Shown: positions 16,922 through 26,019 of the stretch, in pieces
Layout: each line of letters starts with the position of its first letter
Numbering within the stretch: position 1 is the stretch's first letter
Assembly (NCBI GenBank): GCA_020634815.1
Contig: JACKBA010000006.1
Span: 62,001 to 126,000 of the forward strand
Length of the DNA stretch: 64,000 nt
Origin: Caldilineaceae bacterium
GTDB taxonomy: Bacteria > Chloroflexota > Anaerolineae > Caldilineales > Caldilineaceae
Direction: 5' to 3'
Translations under genes and position numbers: made by a program
Notes under the pieces: model-generated
What the model was told of the DNA's origin: nothing
Seen by the model: only the letters and a program-made list of their open reading frames with translations
The model's database searches: none

Positions 16922-18334
16922 TCATGCCTTTGGCGTCTCGGTCACCTTCACCCACATGCGGTAGTTGTAGGTCTCGAACCCCTGCTCCTCAAAGAAGCGG
17001 ATCGCGCGGTCGTTGAACCACCACGTGGCGAGCGCGATCGTCGAGATGCCGCGCGCTCGTGCCAGTTGCCGGGCAGCCTCGATCAGCGCCGTGCCTGCGC
17101 CCTGGCGCTGGTGGGCCGGCTCGACGCCGATGTGGTGAATCCAGACCCGCTCCAGCGAATAGGTCGACGATGTCTCCATGGCTGGCGACGTGTCGGCATA
17201 GAGATAGCCGGCCGGTTCGCCGTCGATCTCGGCCAGCAAGATCACGGTGTCCGGGTTGTCCAGCAGCTCGGCAAAGCGACTGGGTGGAAAGGTGAGGTCG
17301 GTCGGCTGCTTGAAAAAGCTGGGCAGCGCGTCGGCATGAAAAGCCTGGATGGAGGCATTGAGCCGGGCCAGTACCTGGATGTCGGCGTGAGTCGCCGGGC
17401 GGATCGTCACCCCTTCTGCCGGAGCCGGCGTGCGCCCGCTCACACCGTGCCGGCGCAGATGCGCTTCCGCCGCCGCGCGCATGACATCCACCGGCGGCAT
17501 CTGTCCGGTCCAATGCTCGAAGGCCAGCGCGCCCTGCCAGATGAGCATGCCCAGCCCGCCGATGGCGTGCGCGCCGTCCGCCCGCGCCTGGCGCAGCAGC
17601 AGCGTGTCGGCCGGATTGTAGACCAGGTCGTAAACGGCCTGGGCGGGTTGAAAGGGAAGATCTGCCGGCCACGGGGTCGTATCTGTACGCGGTGTCATGC
17701 CCAACGACGTGCAGTTCACGACGAGATCGGCGTCATTGGCTGCTTCCGGCACGCCATCGGGGAGGGCGACAATTTCAAGGCGCGTGCCGCCAAGAAAGGG
17801 GCGCAGGTCGGCCAGCAAGGCCGCGGCGCGCTCGGCGCTGCGGTTGGCGACGGTGATGTGCGTCGCGCCGGCCTGCGCCAGCCCGTAAACGATAGCTCGT
17901 GCCGATCCGCCCGCACCGAGCACGAGGACGCGCTGCCCCGCCGGCTCCACGCCGTGCGCGCGCAGGTCGGCCACGAAGCCCGGCGCGTCGGTGTTGTCGC
18001 CGGTCAGGCTGCCGTCCGCCTCCACGATGATCGTGTTCACAGCGCGCATGGCCTGAGCCGCCGGGGCGATGCGGTCAAGGAAGGGCAGCACGGCCTGCTT
18101 GTGCGGCACGGTCACGTTGATGCCGCGCAGCCCCATCGCGCGCATGCCGCGCACGGCATCGCCCACCGCGCCCGGCAGCGCCGAGTCGACGGGCAGCGGC
18201 ACGTAGCGCCAATCCAGCCCCAGCGCGGCGAAGGCGGCGTTGTGCATGGCCGGGCTGACGCTGTGGCCGATGGGCCAGCCGATCAGGCCAACCAGTCGGG
18301 TTTTGGCGGAGATTGGCTCAACTGCGTTCATCAT
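16922..18334 (-). CDS. aroE: Shikimate dehydrogenase fused to a GNAT acetyltransferase
   Basis: A 470-residue two-domain protein. Residues about 10-295 are AroE (3-dehydroshikimate + NADPH to shikimate): 'GHSVSPAMHNAAFAALGLDW', catalytic Lys79 in 'NVTVPHKQ', Asp116 in 'GDNTDAPGF', the NADP loop 'VLGAGGSARAIV', 'NRSAERA' and 'VVNCTSLGM'. After a linker of about 12 residues, residues 309-470 form a GNAT domain: 'VTIRPATHADIQVLARLN', then the acetyl-CoA loop 'VEPAHQRQGAGTALIEAA' and 'NDRAIRFFEEQGFETYNYRM'. No stop or frameshift separates them. ATG at 18334 overlaps the upstream stop by 4 nt. It is the last gene of the aromatic supra-operon. The GNAT substrate is unknown. Confidence 0.92.
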   Translation of the reverse strand: MMNAVEPISAKTRLVGLIGWPIGHSVSPAMHNAAFAALGLDWRYVPLPVDSALPGAVGDAVRGMRAMGLRGINVTVPHKQAVLPFLDRIAPAAQAMRAVNTIIVEADGSLTGDNTDAPGFVADLRAHGVEPAGQRVLVLGAGGSARAIVYGLAQAGATHITVANRSAERAAALLADLRPFLGGTRLEIVALPDGVPEAANDADLVVNCTSLGMTPRTDTTPWPADLPFQPAQAVYDLVYNPADTLLLRQARADGAHAIGGLGMLIWQGALAFEHWTGQMPPVDVMRAAAEAHLRRHGVSGRTPAPAEGVTIRPATHADIQVLARLNASIQAFHADALPSFFKQPTDLTFPPSRFAELLDNPDTVILLAEIDGEPAGYLYADTSPAMETSSTYSLERVWIHHIGVEPAHQRQGAGTALIEAARQLARARGISTIALATWWFNDRAIRFFEEQGFETYNYRMWVKVTETPKA

Positions 18335-19161
18335 AGCAGCCCCTGCATGTGCATCCACTCGCCCAGCCGATCGATCCAGCCGTCGCTGGGCAGCGACTTC
18401 CTGGTCATGCCGAAGCCGTGACCCCCGGCCGCATAGACGTGTAGCTCGACTGGGCGACCGGCGTCGCACCAGGCCGTGTGCAGCTTCAGACAGGCGGGCA
18501 CCGACCAGAGATCGTCGTTCGCCACGGCCACAAAGAGCGACGGCGCATCTTTAGGAGCAACGATTTCACGGAAGAAGACAGGATAGATTGGCGCCACAAA
18601 ATCGGGGCGGAACTCGGCCGATTCCTGCAACGCCGCGCCAACGGTCACCTGCCCGCCGGCTGAGAAGCCCATCATACCCACCCTGTCTGGCTGAACGCCC
18701 CACTCGGCGGCGTGCTGACGAACCATAGCGACGGCGTGTTTTGCCTCCTCGCTGGCGCGCCGGCTGGCGTCGCGCATGACTTTATCCGCACTTTCGACGT
18801 CGGAAAGCAGCGCCGCCATGTAGGCATCGAATTCTGCGTCGTCAGGTGAGGATTCGATCACGCTGTACTTGAGCACGAAGGCCGCCACGCCGCGCGCCCG
18901 GAACCATTCCGCCACCTGTACCCCTTCGTGGTCGATGGCCAGCAGGTGAAAGGCGCCGCCGGGGCAGATGATCATGGCCGTGCCGTTGGCCTGCTCCGGC
19001 GCCGGCAGATAGGCGGTGAGGGTCGGCCTGTTGACGTTGCGCAGCAGACGAACGCTGTCCGGCGGCGGCGAGAAGCGTTCGATTTCCGGGCTTGATGGCT
19101 CTCCGGCAAAGCGTTCCGGCCAGATTGGCAGTGTGAACGGCTGGGGACTCGACGAGTTCAT
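18331..19161 (-). CDS. Alpha/beta hydrolase (esterase/acetylxylan esterase-like)
   Basis: A 276-residue alpha/beta hydrolase, type BD-FAE/dienelactone. 'AMIICPGGAFHLLAIDHEG' carries the oxyanion-hole region, the nucleophile elbow is 'GMMGFSAGGQVTV', and the C-terminal 'YAAGGHGFGM' gives the catalytic His. The catalytic Asp is probably in 'VAVANDDLWSV'. There is no signal peptide, so it is cytosolic. It has a good GAGGAG site and is coupled to aroE by a 4-nt overlap. Its role among aromatic amino acid genes is unclear. Confidence 0.85.
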   Translation of the reverse strand: MNSSSPQPFTLPIWPERFAGEPSSPEIERFSPPPDSVRLLRNVNRPTLTAYLPAPEQANGTAMIICPGGAFHLLAIDHEGVQVAEWFRARGVAAFVLKYSVIESSPDDAEFDAYMAALLSDVESADKVMRDASRRASEEAKHAVAMVRQHAAEWGVQPDRVGMMGFSAGGQVTVGAALQESAEFRPDFVAPIYPVFFREIVAPKDAPSLFVAVANDDLWSVPACLKLHTAWCDAGRPVELHVYAAGGHGFGMTRKSLPSDGWIDRLGEWMHMQGLL

Positions 19162-19200
19162 GGGTAGGTCTCCTCTTTTATCGAATGGCGCCGGGCTGTG

Positions 19201-20511
19201 CTAGCGCTCGACCAGCAGATCCGCGCCGAGCGCCTGCAGCGTTACCTCGAAGCCGGGGAAGCTGTCGGCGGTGACTTCGGCGCCGTAGACCTCGGTCTGG
19301 CCGCGCGCCACCAGCCCCGCCACAGTCATGGCCATGGCCAGGCGATGGTCGTCGTGCGACTCCACCGGCGCGCCCACCAGCGGCGTCGGCCCGTCGATGA
19401 TGAAGCCGTCGGCCGTCGGCTCGATTTTGGCGCCCAGCTTGCGCAGCTCGCTCACGGTGGTGGCGATGCGGTCGGTCTCCTTGACGCGAAGTTCGTGAGC
19501 ATCGCGCACGACGGTGCGTCCCTCCGCCTGCGTGGCGGCGACCGCCAGGATCGGCAACTCGTCGATCATGGTGACGATCTGCTCGCCGCCGAAGGTCGTC
19601 CCGCGCAAGGCCGACGTGGTGACGACCAGGTCGGCCACCGGCTCGCCGCCTTCCTCGCGCTCGTTGGCGAAGGTGATGGCCGCACCCATGGCTTGCAGCG
19701 CCTCGACGATGCCGGTGCGCGTCGGGTTGGTGCCCACGCCCGTGACGGTGATACGGCTGTTGGGTGTGATGGCGCCGGCTACAAGAAGAAAGGCCGCAGA
19801 CGAGATGTCGCCCGGTACGGTGATGTCGAGCGCCTTGAGTGGCGTCTGTGGCCGTTCGCTGGTGATCTTGTTGCCGTAGACGGCGATCGGCGCGCCCATG
19901 GCAGCCAGCATGCGTTCGGTGTGGTCGCGCGCAGGGCCTGGCTCGATGACGATGGTCAGCCCATGCGCGTAGAGACCGGCGAGCAACAGGCAACTCTTGA
20001 CCTGCGCGCTGGCGACGGGCATGGTGTACTCCAGCCCGCGCAGGCGTGACGGGCGGATGCCCAGCGGCGCGTACTCGCCCATCTGCCGCCCCATGATGTC
20101 GGCGCCCATGCCGCGCAGCGGCCGCACGATGCGTCCCATGGGACGGCGGCGGATCTGCGCGGTGCCGTTGAGGAAGGTGGCGAACTGCTGGCCGACGAGC
20201 AGCCCCGTGAGCAACCGGATCGTCGTGCCGGAGTTGCCGCAGTCGAGCACGTTGGCCGGTTCCTGCAAGCCGTCCAGCCCGCGGCCGTGGACGACGAGTT
20301 CAGTGGGCGACACGACGTCCACCTGCACGCCCAGCCCGCGCATGACGTCGATGGTCGAGCGGCAGTCGCCGCCGTCGAGAAAGTTGCGAATGTGCGTTTC
20401 GCCCTCGGCGATGCTGCCAAACATGACAGCGCGGTGGCTGATCGACTTGTCACCGGGAACAGAGCAGTTGCCGGTGAGGGAGGAAGATGGGGTAATGGTA
20501 ATTTTGGTCAT
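19201..20511 (-). CDS. aroA: EPSP synthase (3-phosphoshikimate 1-carboxyvinyltransferase)
   Basis: 436 residues, normal length. It transfers enolpyruvyl from PEP to shikimate 3-phosphate. Motifs: 'SVPGDKSISHRAVMFGSIAE' (Lys and Ser for PEP/S3P), 'LDCGNSGTTIRLLTGLL', 'RRRPMGRIVRPLRGMGADI', 'DELPILAVAATQAEGRTVV', 'RVKETDRI' and 'DHRLAMAMTVAG'. The 'NSGTT' sequence, where glyphosate-sensitive class I enzymes have NAGTA, suggests a divergent class. ATG at 20511 lacks a Shine-Dalgarno because a repeat arm abuts it. A frame extension to 20598 only translates repeats. It lies between the four-helix-bundle gene and the hydrolase. Confidence 0.95.
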   Translation of the reverse strand: MTKITITPSSSLTGNCSVPGDKSISHRAVMFGSIAEGETHIRNFLDGGDCRSTIDVMRGLGVQVDVVSPTELVVHGRGLDGLQEPANVLDCGNSGTTIRLLTGLLVGQQFATFLNGTAQIRRRPMGRIVRPLRGMGADIMGRQMGEYAPLGIRPSRLRGLEYTMPVASAQVKSCLLLAGLYAHGLTIVIEPGPARDHTERMLAAMGAPIAVYGNKITSERPQTPLKALDITVPGDISSAAFLLVAGAITPNSRITVTGVGTNPTRTGIVEALQAMGAAITFANEREEGGEPVADLVVTTSALRGTTFGGEQIVTMIDELPILAVAATQAEGRTVVRDAHELRVKETDRIATTVSELRKLGAKIEPTADGFIIDGPTPLVGAPVESHDDHRLAMAMTVAGLVARGQTEVYGAEVTADSFPGFEVTLQALGADLLVER

Positions 20512-20515
20512 GAGG

Positions 20516-20956
20516 CTATTCTGATTGTTGATGGATGATTGCTGATTGTTGATTGTCGACGTCGAATTCGTACGGCGCGGATTCTTCGCGTGTCGCACGC
20601 TGTTGGTTTGCTTTTGCCGTTGCGATGCTGGCGTTGATGATCTTCGTCAATGAAGTGCACTCTGCCTGGAGTTCTTCCAGCCGATGGCCGGGCAACATCT
20701 CTGCCCGGGTAATCATGGCCAACCATACCGCGCTTTCGTTGAGCTCTTTGCTGCAAATTCTGAGCTTGTGAATGAAATCTTGCGCGCTCTCGCTGCCGCG
20801 CGCCTCGGCGTAATTCGCAGCCGGCGCAGTGCCACTACGCAGCAGTTGATCACCCAGGTGACGCCCTGCCTTGCTTCTGGGCAGGCTGGCACAGACCTTG
20901 AGGATGCGAACGCCAAAATCGATCAGTCGCTCCTGGATATCATCGCCTTTCGCCAC
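20516..20956 (-). CDS. Four-helix-bundle protein (S23/23S rRNA IVP family)
   Basis: 146 residues. The first 115 match the four helix bundle family: 'IQERLIDFGVRILKVCASLP', 'LGDQLLRSGTAPAANYAEAR', 'DFIHKLRICSKELNESAVWL'. These small proteins were first seen as intervening sequences in 23S rRNA genes, and relatives act as accessory factors (Avd) of diversity-generating retroelements; most have no known function. The last dozen residues ('NNQQSAIIHQQSE') are encoded by the left inverted repeat, so the original C-terminus was probably shorter. The gene lies between tyrA and aroA with inverted repeats on both sides, as in an inserted cassette. Confidence 0.85.
   Translation of the reverse strand: MAKGDDIQERLIDFGVRILKVCASLPRSKAGRHLGDQLLRSGTAPAANYAEARGSESAQDFIHKLRICSKELNESAVWLAMITRAEMLPGHRLEELQAECTSLTKIINASIATAKANQQRATREESAPYEFDVDNQQSAIIHQQSE
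20521..20555. repeat. Left inverted repeat flanking the four-helix-bundle gene
   Basis: A 35-bp arm of the GATTGTTGAT/GATTGCTGATT type. Its reverse complement matches 21006-21039 with about 3 mismatches over 32 bp. It overlaps the 3' end of the four-helix-bundle gene and ends 10 bp past the aroA start on the upstream side. Confidence 0.85.
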
Positions 20957-21005
20957 TGCTGATTTTCCTTCCGTTGCATGACACGGGATGTGGGCGCCGC
21001 ATTAG

Positions 21006-21039
21006 CAATCAACAATCTGCAATCACCCATCAGCAATTC
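21006..21039. repeat. Right inverted repeat flanking the four-helix-bundle gene
   Basis: Begins CAATCAACAATCTGCAATC and is the opposed partner of 20521-20555. It lies between the tyrA stop (21052) and the start of the small gene (20956). The same segment occurs in the repeat island at 15295-15722. Confidence 0.85.
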
Positions 21040-21051
21040 GAATTCAATCGT

Positions 21052-21927
21052 TCAGCGTTTCGCCTTCCACCCTGCCCGCGCCGCCTGCGACTCGCGCAGC
21101 TTCTCGCGCAGCGCGGCTTCGTCGCTTTCGGCGAGCAGGTCGCGCAACGCGCCAAGCTGCGTCTCGAAGTGGTCGATCTGGTCCAGCACGGCGGCGCGGT
21201 TGGTCATGAGGATGTCCAGGAACATCTGCGTGTCACTGGCGGCGACGCGGCTGGTGTCGCGGAAGCCGCCGGCCGCCACATCCCACACCGTGGGATCGTC
21301 GGCGCCGACTTCGGCCACGGCGGCGGTCAGCGCGCTGGCGACCAGGAAGGGCAGGTGGCTGATGCTGGCGACCAGGCGATCGTGGCGCTGCGCCTCCAGC
21401 ACGAGCGGGCGCGCGCCGACGGCTAGGGCCAACTCGGTTGCCAGCGCCAGCGCGTCGGGGCTGGTGCGCGGCAGCGGCGCGAGCACCCACGTGGCATTGC
21501 GGTAGAGCCCGCACTCCGCCGCCTCGAAGCCTGCCGTCTCCTTGCCGCACATGGGATGGCCGCCCACCGGCTGAATCGAGGCCGGCAGGTGCTCCATGGC
21601 GGCGCAGATATCGCCCTTGGTGCTGCCCATGTCCATCACCAGCGCGCCCGGCCACAGCCGCGGGCCGATCTCCTCCAGCGTGGCGATGATCGTGCGCACC
21701 GGCGTCGCCAGGATGACGATGTCGGCGCCGAGGATGCCGGTCTGGAGATCGTTGGTCGCCAGGTCCACGGCGTGGGCAAAGAAGGCGTCGAGCACCGTGC
21801 GCGTGCGCCGCGCCACGCCGCGCACCTCGCGACACAGATTGCCTTCCTTCAGGTCCATGCACAGGCTGGCGCCCATCAGACCCAACCCGACAACGGCCAC
21901 GGAACACTCTTTGAGTGGTTTTGTCAT
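21052..21927 (-). CDS. tyrA: Prephenate/arogenate dehydrogenase
   Basis: 291 residues. It oxidatively decarboxylates prephenate (or arogenate) in tyrosine synthesis. The N-terminal Rossmann fold has 'VAVVGLGLMGASLCMDLKE' (GxGxxG). The middle carries 'VMDMGSTKGDI', the substrate-binding 'PVGGHPMCGKETAGFEAA' and 'HDRLVASISHLPFLVASAL'. A C-terminal helical domain follows; there is no ACT domain. No Shine-Dalgarno is visible before ATG 21927, because a repeat island fills the upstream gap. It lies in the aro supra-operon between DAHP synthase and the four-helix-bundle cassette. Confidence 0.95.
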   Translation of the reverse strand: MTKPLKECSVAVVGLGLMGASLCMDLKEGNLCREVRGVARRTRTVLDAFFAHAVDLATNDLQTGILGADIVILATPVRTIIATLEEIGPRLWPGALVMDMGSTKGDICAAMEHLPASIQPVGGHPMCGKETAGFEAAECGLYRNATWVLAPLPRTSPDALALATELALAVGARPLVLEAQRHDRLVASISHLPFLVASALTAAVAEVGADDPTVWDVAAGGFRDTSRVAASDTQMFLDILMTNRAAVLDQIDHFETQLGALRDLLAESDEAALREKLRESQAARAGWKAKR

Positions 21928-21940
21928 AGGTTAGCGTTTG

Positions 21941-22028
21941 GAGGAGATGGGGAGAGTAGGAGAGGGGGAGACTGTGTGCGTTTCACAGTTTCTTTCTCCC
22001 CATCTCCCCCATCTCCCCATCTCCCTCT
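21941..22028. repeat. Opposed GAGATGGGGAGA-type repeat island
   Basis: Left arm 21941-21976 (GGAGATGGGGAGAGTAGGAG type) and right arm 21984-22028 (CTCCCCATCTCCCCCATCTC type) are reverse complements, closing at ACTGTG...CACAGT around a 7-nt loop. They fill the gap between tyrA and DAHP synthase and touch the latter's stop codon. On the mRNA this makes a long hairpin within the operon. Confidence 0.85.
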
Positions 22029-22031
22029 CTT

Positions 22032-23048
<1,017 letters not shown>

Positions 23049-23078
23049 CTGTATTTTCTCCTAATTGGATCAATTTGC

Positions 23079-23237
23079 TGTCATACAGTGACAAGATGAC
23101 AGGATGACAGGATGGCGAGATGAGAGCGTGACAAGATAACGGAACGCTCGTCGGTCGGTCATTGATCATTGACCGTTGACCGTTGACAATTGACCATTCA
23201 TCCCCTCATCCTGTCATCCCCTCATCGCCTCACCGCT
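23079..23237. repeat. Composite opposed repeat island between the two DAHP synthase genes
   Basis: Left arm 23079-23137 is of the GATGACAGGATGACAG type. The centre (23160-23195) is of the ATTGACCGTTGACC type, and the right arm 23198-23237 (CATCCTGTCATCCCCTCATC type) is the complement of the left. The right arm touches the stop codon of the upstream gene. No gene is visible in this 189-bp gap. Confidence 0.85.
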
Positions 23238-24281
23238 TCACGCCAACTCCGCCACCGGCTCGGCGATCGTCCTGTCAACGGCCTCGGCGATGCGGCGCAG
23301 GCTGCCCATGAGCGTGGCGAACTCCTCCAGCGTAAGGCTCTGGCGCCCGTCGCTCACCGCGGCGTCCGGGTCGGGGTGCACCTCCAGGATCAGCGCGTCG
23401 GCGCCGGCGGCGACTGCGGCGCGGCTCATGGCCGGCACCAGTTCGCGCAGCCCCGTGCCATGCGACGGATCGGCGACGACGGGCAGGTGTGTCTGCTCCT
23501 TGAGGACGGGCACGGCGTTAAGATCGAAGGTGTTGCGCGTGGCCGTCTCGTAGGTGCGGATGCCGCGCTCGCAGAGCATGACGTTGTAGTTGCCGTTGCT
23601 GACGATGTACTCGCCGCACATGAGCAACTCGCGGATCGTGCCGCTGATGCCGCGCTTGAGCATGACCGGCTTGGGCTGCTTGCCCACCGCTTGCAGGAGC
23701 CCGTAGTTCTGCATGTTGCGCGCGCCGATTTGCAGGATGTCGGCATACTCGGAGACCATGGGCACCTGCTCCTCGCGCATGACCTCGGTGATGACCGGCA
23801 GCCCGGTCGCCTCGCGCGCGTCGGCCAGGTACTCCAGTCCCTTGAGGCCAAGCCCCTGGAAGTCGTACGGACTGGTGCGCGGCTTGAAGGCGCCGCCGCG
23901 CAGCACCGTCGCCCCGGCCGCCTTGATTGCGTGCGCGATCTCGATGATCTGGTCGCGACTCTCCACGCTGCACGGCCCGGCCATGATGACGACGGCGTTG
24001 CCACCGATACGCACGCGGCCTTCGGCGACTTCGATGAGACTGTTGTCGGGGCGGGCGGTGCGGCTGCTCAACTTGTACGGCTCCTGGATGCGCAGCGTAT
24101 GCATGACGCCATCCATCTGGTCAAATACCTCGCGGGTGACGCGTGTCAGGTCGCCCACCAGCGCCACCACGGTGCGGTTGTCGCCGTAGATGGGGTGGGT
24201 CTTGACGCCCATGGATTCAGCCTTGCGAATGACGGCGCCGATCTCGGCTGCGGTGGCGCCCGGTTTCATGACGACGATCAT
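23238..24281 (-). CDS. aroF: DAHP synthase with N-terminal regulatory domain (copy 2)
   Basis: 347 residues, same family and layout as copy 1. It has the ferredoxin-like N-domain ('MIVVMKPGATAAEIGAVIRK') and the barrel with 'IMAGPCSVESRDQI', 'LRGGAFKPRTSPYDFQGLGL', 'IGARNMQNYGLLQ', 'CERGIRTYETATRNTFDLNA' and 'VVADPSHGTGLRELVP'. All metal and substrate residues are kept, so both copies should be active. ATG at 24281 is preceded by AAGGAG at an ideal distance; an in-frame codon at 24299 is less likely. It is 36 nt downstream of pheA. Two copies may differ in feedback control. Confidence 0.95.
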   Translation of the reverse strand: MIVVMKPGATAAEIGAVIRKAESMGVKTHPIYGDNRTVVALVGDLTRVTREVFDQMDGVMHTLRIQEPYKLSSRTARPDNSLIEVAEGRVRIGGNAVVIMAGPCSVESRDQIIEIAHAIKAAGATVLRGGAFKPRTSPYDFQGLGLKGLEYLADAREATGLPVITEVMREEQVPMVSEYADILQIGARNMQNYGLLQAVGKQPKPVMLKRGISGTIRELLMCGEYIVSNGNYNVMLCERGIRTYETATRNTFDLNAVPVLKEQTHLPVVADPSHGTGLRELVPAMSRAAVAAGADALILEVHPDPDAAVSDGRQSLTLEEFATLMGSLRRIAEAVDRTIAEPVAELA

Positions 24282-24317
24282 GGTACTCTCCTTGAACACT
24301 CCTGGCGGATGGTGATG

Positions 24318-25178
24318 TTATATCTGTAACAGGGCAGACTGGCTGCCTGACGTTTCCTGCTCCAGCGGCGTGGCCGCCGGATAGCTGCCCAGCAACTTGA
24401 CGAACGCAGCCCGGCTCAGCAGCCCGACAATGGCGGCGCTGGTGTTGGCGTCTTGCCAGTGCCCGTCGAGATCGACATAGAAGACATACTGCCACGGGCG
24501 GTTGCGGCGCGGCCGGCTCTCCAGCTTGGTGAGGTTGACCTGCCGCGTGGCGAACTCGCCGAGCGCCTGGTAGAGCGAGCCTGCCGTATTGGGCACGGCA
24601 AAGACCAGCGACGTCTTACAGCGGCCGGCGTGGGCGGGTTCGCCCTTGCCCACTACAAAAAAGCGCGTGTAGTTGTTTGCGATATCCTCGATGCCTTCGT
24701 CGACGATCTCCAGCCCGTAGACCTCGGCGGCGAGCCGGCTGGCGATGACGGCGACGCCTGCGACCGGCTCGGCGGCCAGATCCTTGGCGCTGCCGGCCGT
24801 GTCGTACCAGGGTACCGCCGTCAGCTTGCGCCGGTTGAGATAGCTCTCGCATTGCGCCAGCGCCTGCGGATGGCTGCGCACCTGGCTGATGCCGGCGGCG
24901 TTGCCCGGAATCGTCAGCAGGTTGTGGCGCACGCGCAGCAGGATCTCACCGTGCACCTTCAGGTCGTGGTCGAGCAGCAGGTCGTAGGACTTGTTGATGC
25001 TGCCCGCCGTCGAGTTTTCCACCGGCACGGCGCCATAGGTCGCCTCACCGGCTTCCACTGCGGCAAAGATTTCCTCGAAGGTGCGGCAGGGCAGCGTCTC
25101 GACGGTATCGCCGAAGTGACGGCGGCATGCTTCCTCCGAATAGGCGCCGTGTTCCCCCTGGAATGCGACGATGGTCAT
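24318..25178 (-). CDS. pheA: Prephenate dehydratase
   Basis: 286 residues, the monofunctional type (PDT plus ACT). It converts prephenate to phenylpyruvate. The PDT domain has 'VAFQGEHGAYSEEACRRHFG', 'YGAVPVENSTAGSINKSYDL' and 'IEDIANNYTRFFVVGKG' (the TRF catalytic Thr). The ACT domain follows: 'KTSLVFAVPNTAGSLYQALG', 'NLTKLESRPRRNRPWQYVFY' with the ESRP phenylalanine-binding motif, so feedback inhibition by Phe is likely. ATG at 25178 overlaps the aroH stop by 4 nt, coupling mutase and dehydratase. The upstream open frame is aroH antisense-like sequence and is not used. Confidence 0.95.
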   Translation of the reverse strand: MTIVAFQGEHGAYSEEACRRHFGDTVETLPCRTFEEIFAAVEAGEATYGAVPVENSTAGSINKSYDLLLDHDLKVHGEILLRVRHNLLTIPGNAAGISQVRSHPQALAQCESYLNRRKLTAVPWYDTAGSAKDLAAEPVAGVAVIASRLAAEVYGLEIVDEGIEDIANNYTRFFVVGKGEPAHAGRCKTSLVFAVPNTAGSLYQALGEFATRQVNLTKLESRPRRNRPWQYVFYVDLDGHWQDANTSAAIVGLLSRAAFVKLLGSYPAATPLEQETSGSQSALLQI

Positions 25179-25615
25179 GATGCCCTCCAAACAGTCAACT
25201 GTTCCTCGATCCAGCGGTTCAGCTCTGCCATGTCCACGCTCGACAACAACAGCGTCTTGTCGGGGCGCAACGCCTGCGCCTCCTTGAGATAGACATGCTG
25301 GATGTCGCCCTGGGCCTTGTCCGTGTTCCAGTGCACGAGCACGCGGATGCACTTGTCCAGCGAGCCGGGCACGTCGATCTCGTGGCCGCAGATCAGCGGC
25401 ACGTCGATCCAGCCCAGTTGCCGGGCCGCCGTCGCCGGAAATGCACCCACGATGTCGGTCGTGGTGGTAAAGATGGCGCTGGCCACATCCTCCGACCGGA
25501 TCTCGTTGAGATGGATCATCAGCGCCAGCAATTCACGCGTGGCGCGCAGGATCTCCTCGCGGTCATCGCGCTCGACAGTGGTTGCACCACGCACTCCTCG
25601 ACATACGACACTCAT
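25175..25615 (-). CDS. aroH: Chorismate mutase, AroH type
   Basis: 146 residues. It converts chorismate to prephenate. The AroH-fold hallmarks are clear: 'CRGVRGATTVERDDREEILR' with the catalytic Arg of 'RGATT', 'DIVGAFPATAARQLGWIDVP', and 'CIRVLVHWNTDKAQGDIQHV' with the second catalytic Arg and the 'HVYL' motif. The C-terminus is about 20 residues longer than in Bacillus AroH. ATG at 25615 has AGGAG upstream (ACAGGAGTAGCCGC). It is the first structural gene of the aromatic supra-operon and follows a 370-nt leader. Confidence 0.93.
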   Translation of the reverse strand: MSVVCRGVRGATTVERDDREEILRATRELLALMIHLNEIRSEDVASAIFTTTTDIVGAFPATAARQLGWIDVPLICGHEIDVPGSLDKCIRVLVHWNTDKAQGDIQHVYLKEAQALRPDKTLLLSSVDMAELNRWIEEQLTVWRAS

Positions 25616-25660
25616 GCGGCTACTCCTGTACTCAATGCGGATAATTCCGATAATTCGGCG

Positions 25661-25700
<40 letters not shown>

Positions 25701-25721
25701 TAGCGTTTCCTTCGTGTGGTG

Positions 25722-25931
25722 TCACACAGGCATACGCAGGGCTCCGACGCGGGCTGGCATCTGGCTAAAGCCAAAAAAGTAATACCCAAACCAGGAATAA
25801 AAGGAAACAAAAAGCCCGCGCCAGGAATGGAGCGGGCCGGAGATCAGATGCGCAGCGACGGACAAAGCCGGAACGCGGTGCGTTGCGGTGCTCTGCCAAT
25901 CTTCATGCTGGTGCTGAATCTGCTGCAACAT
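25722..25931 (-). CDS. Candidate leader peptide with an aromatic-rich stretch
   Basis: A 69-codon frame from ATG 25931 to TGA 25722, within the leader of the aro operon and ending just before the terminator at 25661-25698. Codons 40-55 read 'FVSFYSWFGYYFFGF', with ten Phe, Tyr or Trp in fifteen residues. This is the kind of sequence that senses charged aromatic tRNAs in ribosome-mediated attenuation. Reservations: the start codon has only a weak ribosome site, the frame is longer than classic leader peptides, and a T-rich tract by itself favours Phe codons. Confidence 0.4.
   Translation of the reverse strand: MLQQIQHQHEDWQSTATHRVPALSVAAHLISGPLHSWRGLFVSFYSWFGYYFFGFSQMPARVGALRMPV
25806..25837 (-). 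terminator. First terminator-like hairpin in the aromatic operon leader
   Basis: The leftward strand has GCCCGC (25832-25837), a 12-nt loop, GCGGGC (25814-25819), then TTTTTGTTT. The U-run is the start of the aromatic-rich coding stretch. The downstream arm CGCGGGC can alternatively pair with GCCCGCG at 25748-25754, on the far side of the aromatic codons. Confidence 0.55.
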
Positions 25932-25990
25932 CGAATCTGTTTCCAACCTGGTAGCCCGTGCATAGAGCACGCTCTGCAAATGTGGCGGCA

Positions 25991-26019
25991 AGCGTAGCAC
26001 GTCGGCAATGGCTTGTCAA
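25991..26019 (-). promoter_or_regulatory. Promoter of the aromatic amino acid supra-operon
   Basis: Leftward TTGACA, 17-nt spacer, TACGCT; predicted start near 25984. This gives a leader of about 370 nt before aroH, containing both hairpins and the aromatic-rich frame. The same two hexamers and spacing occur at 44704-44732. Confidence 0.65.

Noticed and set aside
15694..17016. A longer frame overlapping the MFS gene
   Set aside because: Its translation is Arg/His/Ala-rich shadow; the other frame gives a clear 12-TM transporter.
20516..20956. Diversity-generating retroelement accessory gene (Avd)
   Set aside because: The four-helix-bundle family includes Avd, but no reverse transcriptase, template repeat or variable repeat is found nearby.
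24318..25352. Extended start of prephenate dehydratase at 25352
   Set aside because: The extra residues lie inside aroH in another frame; ATG at 25178 with the 4-nt overlap gives the family N-terminus.
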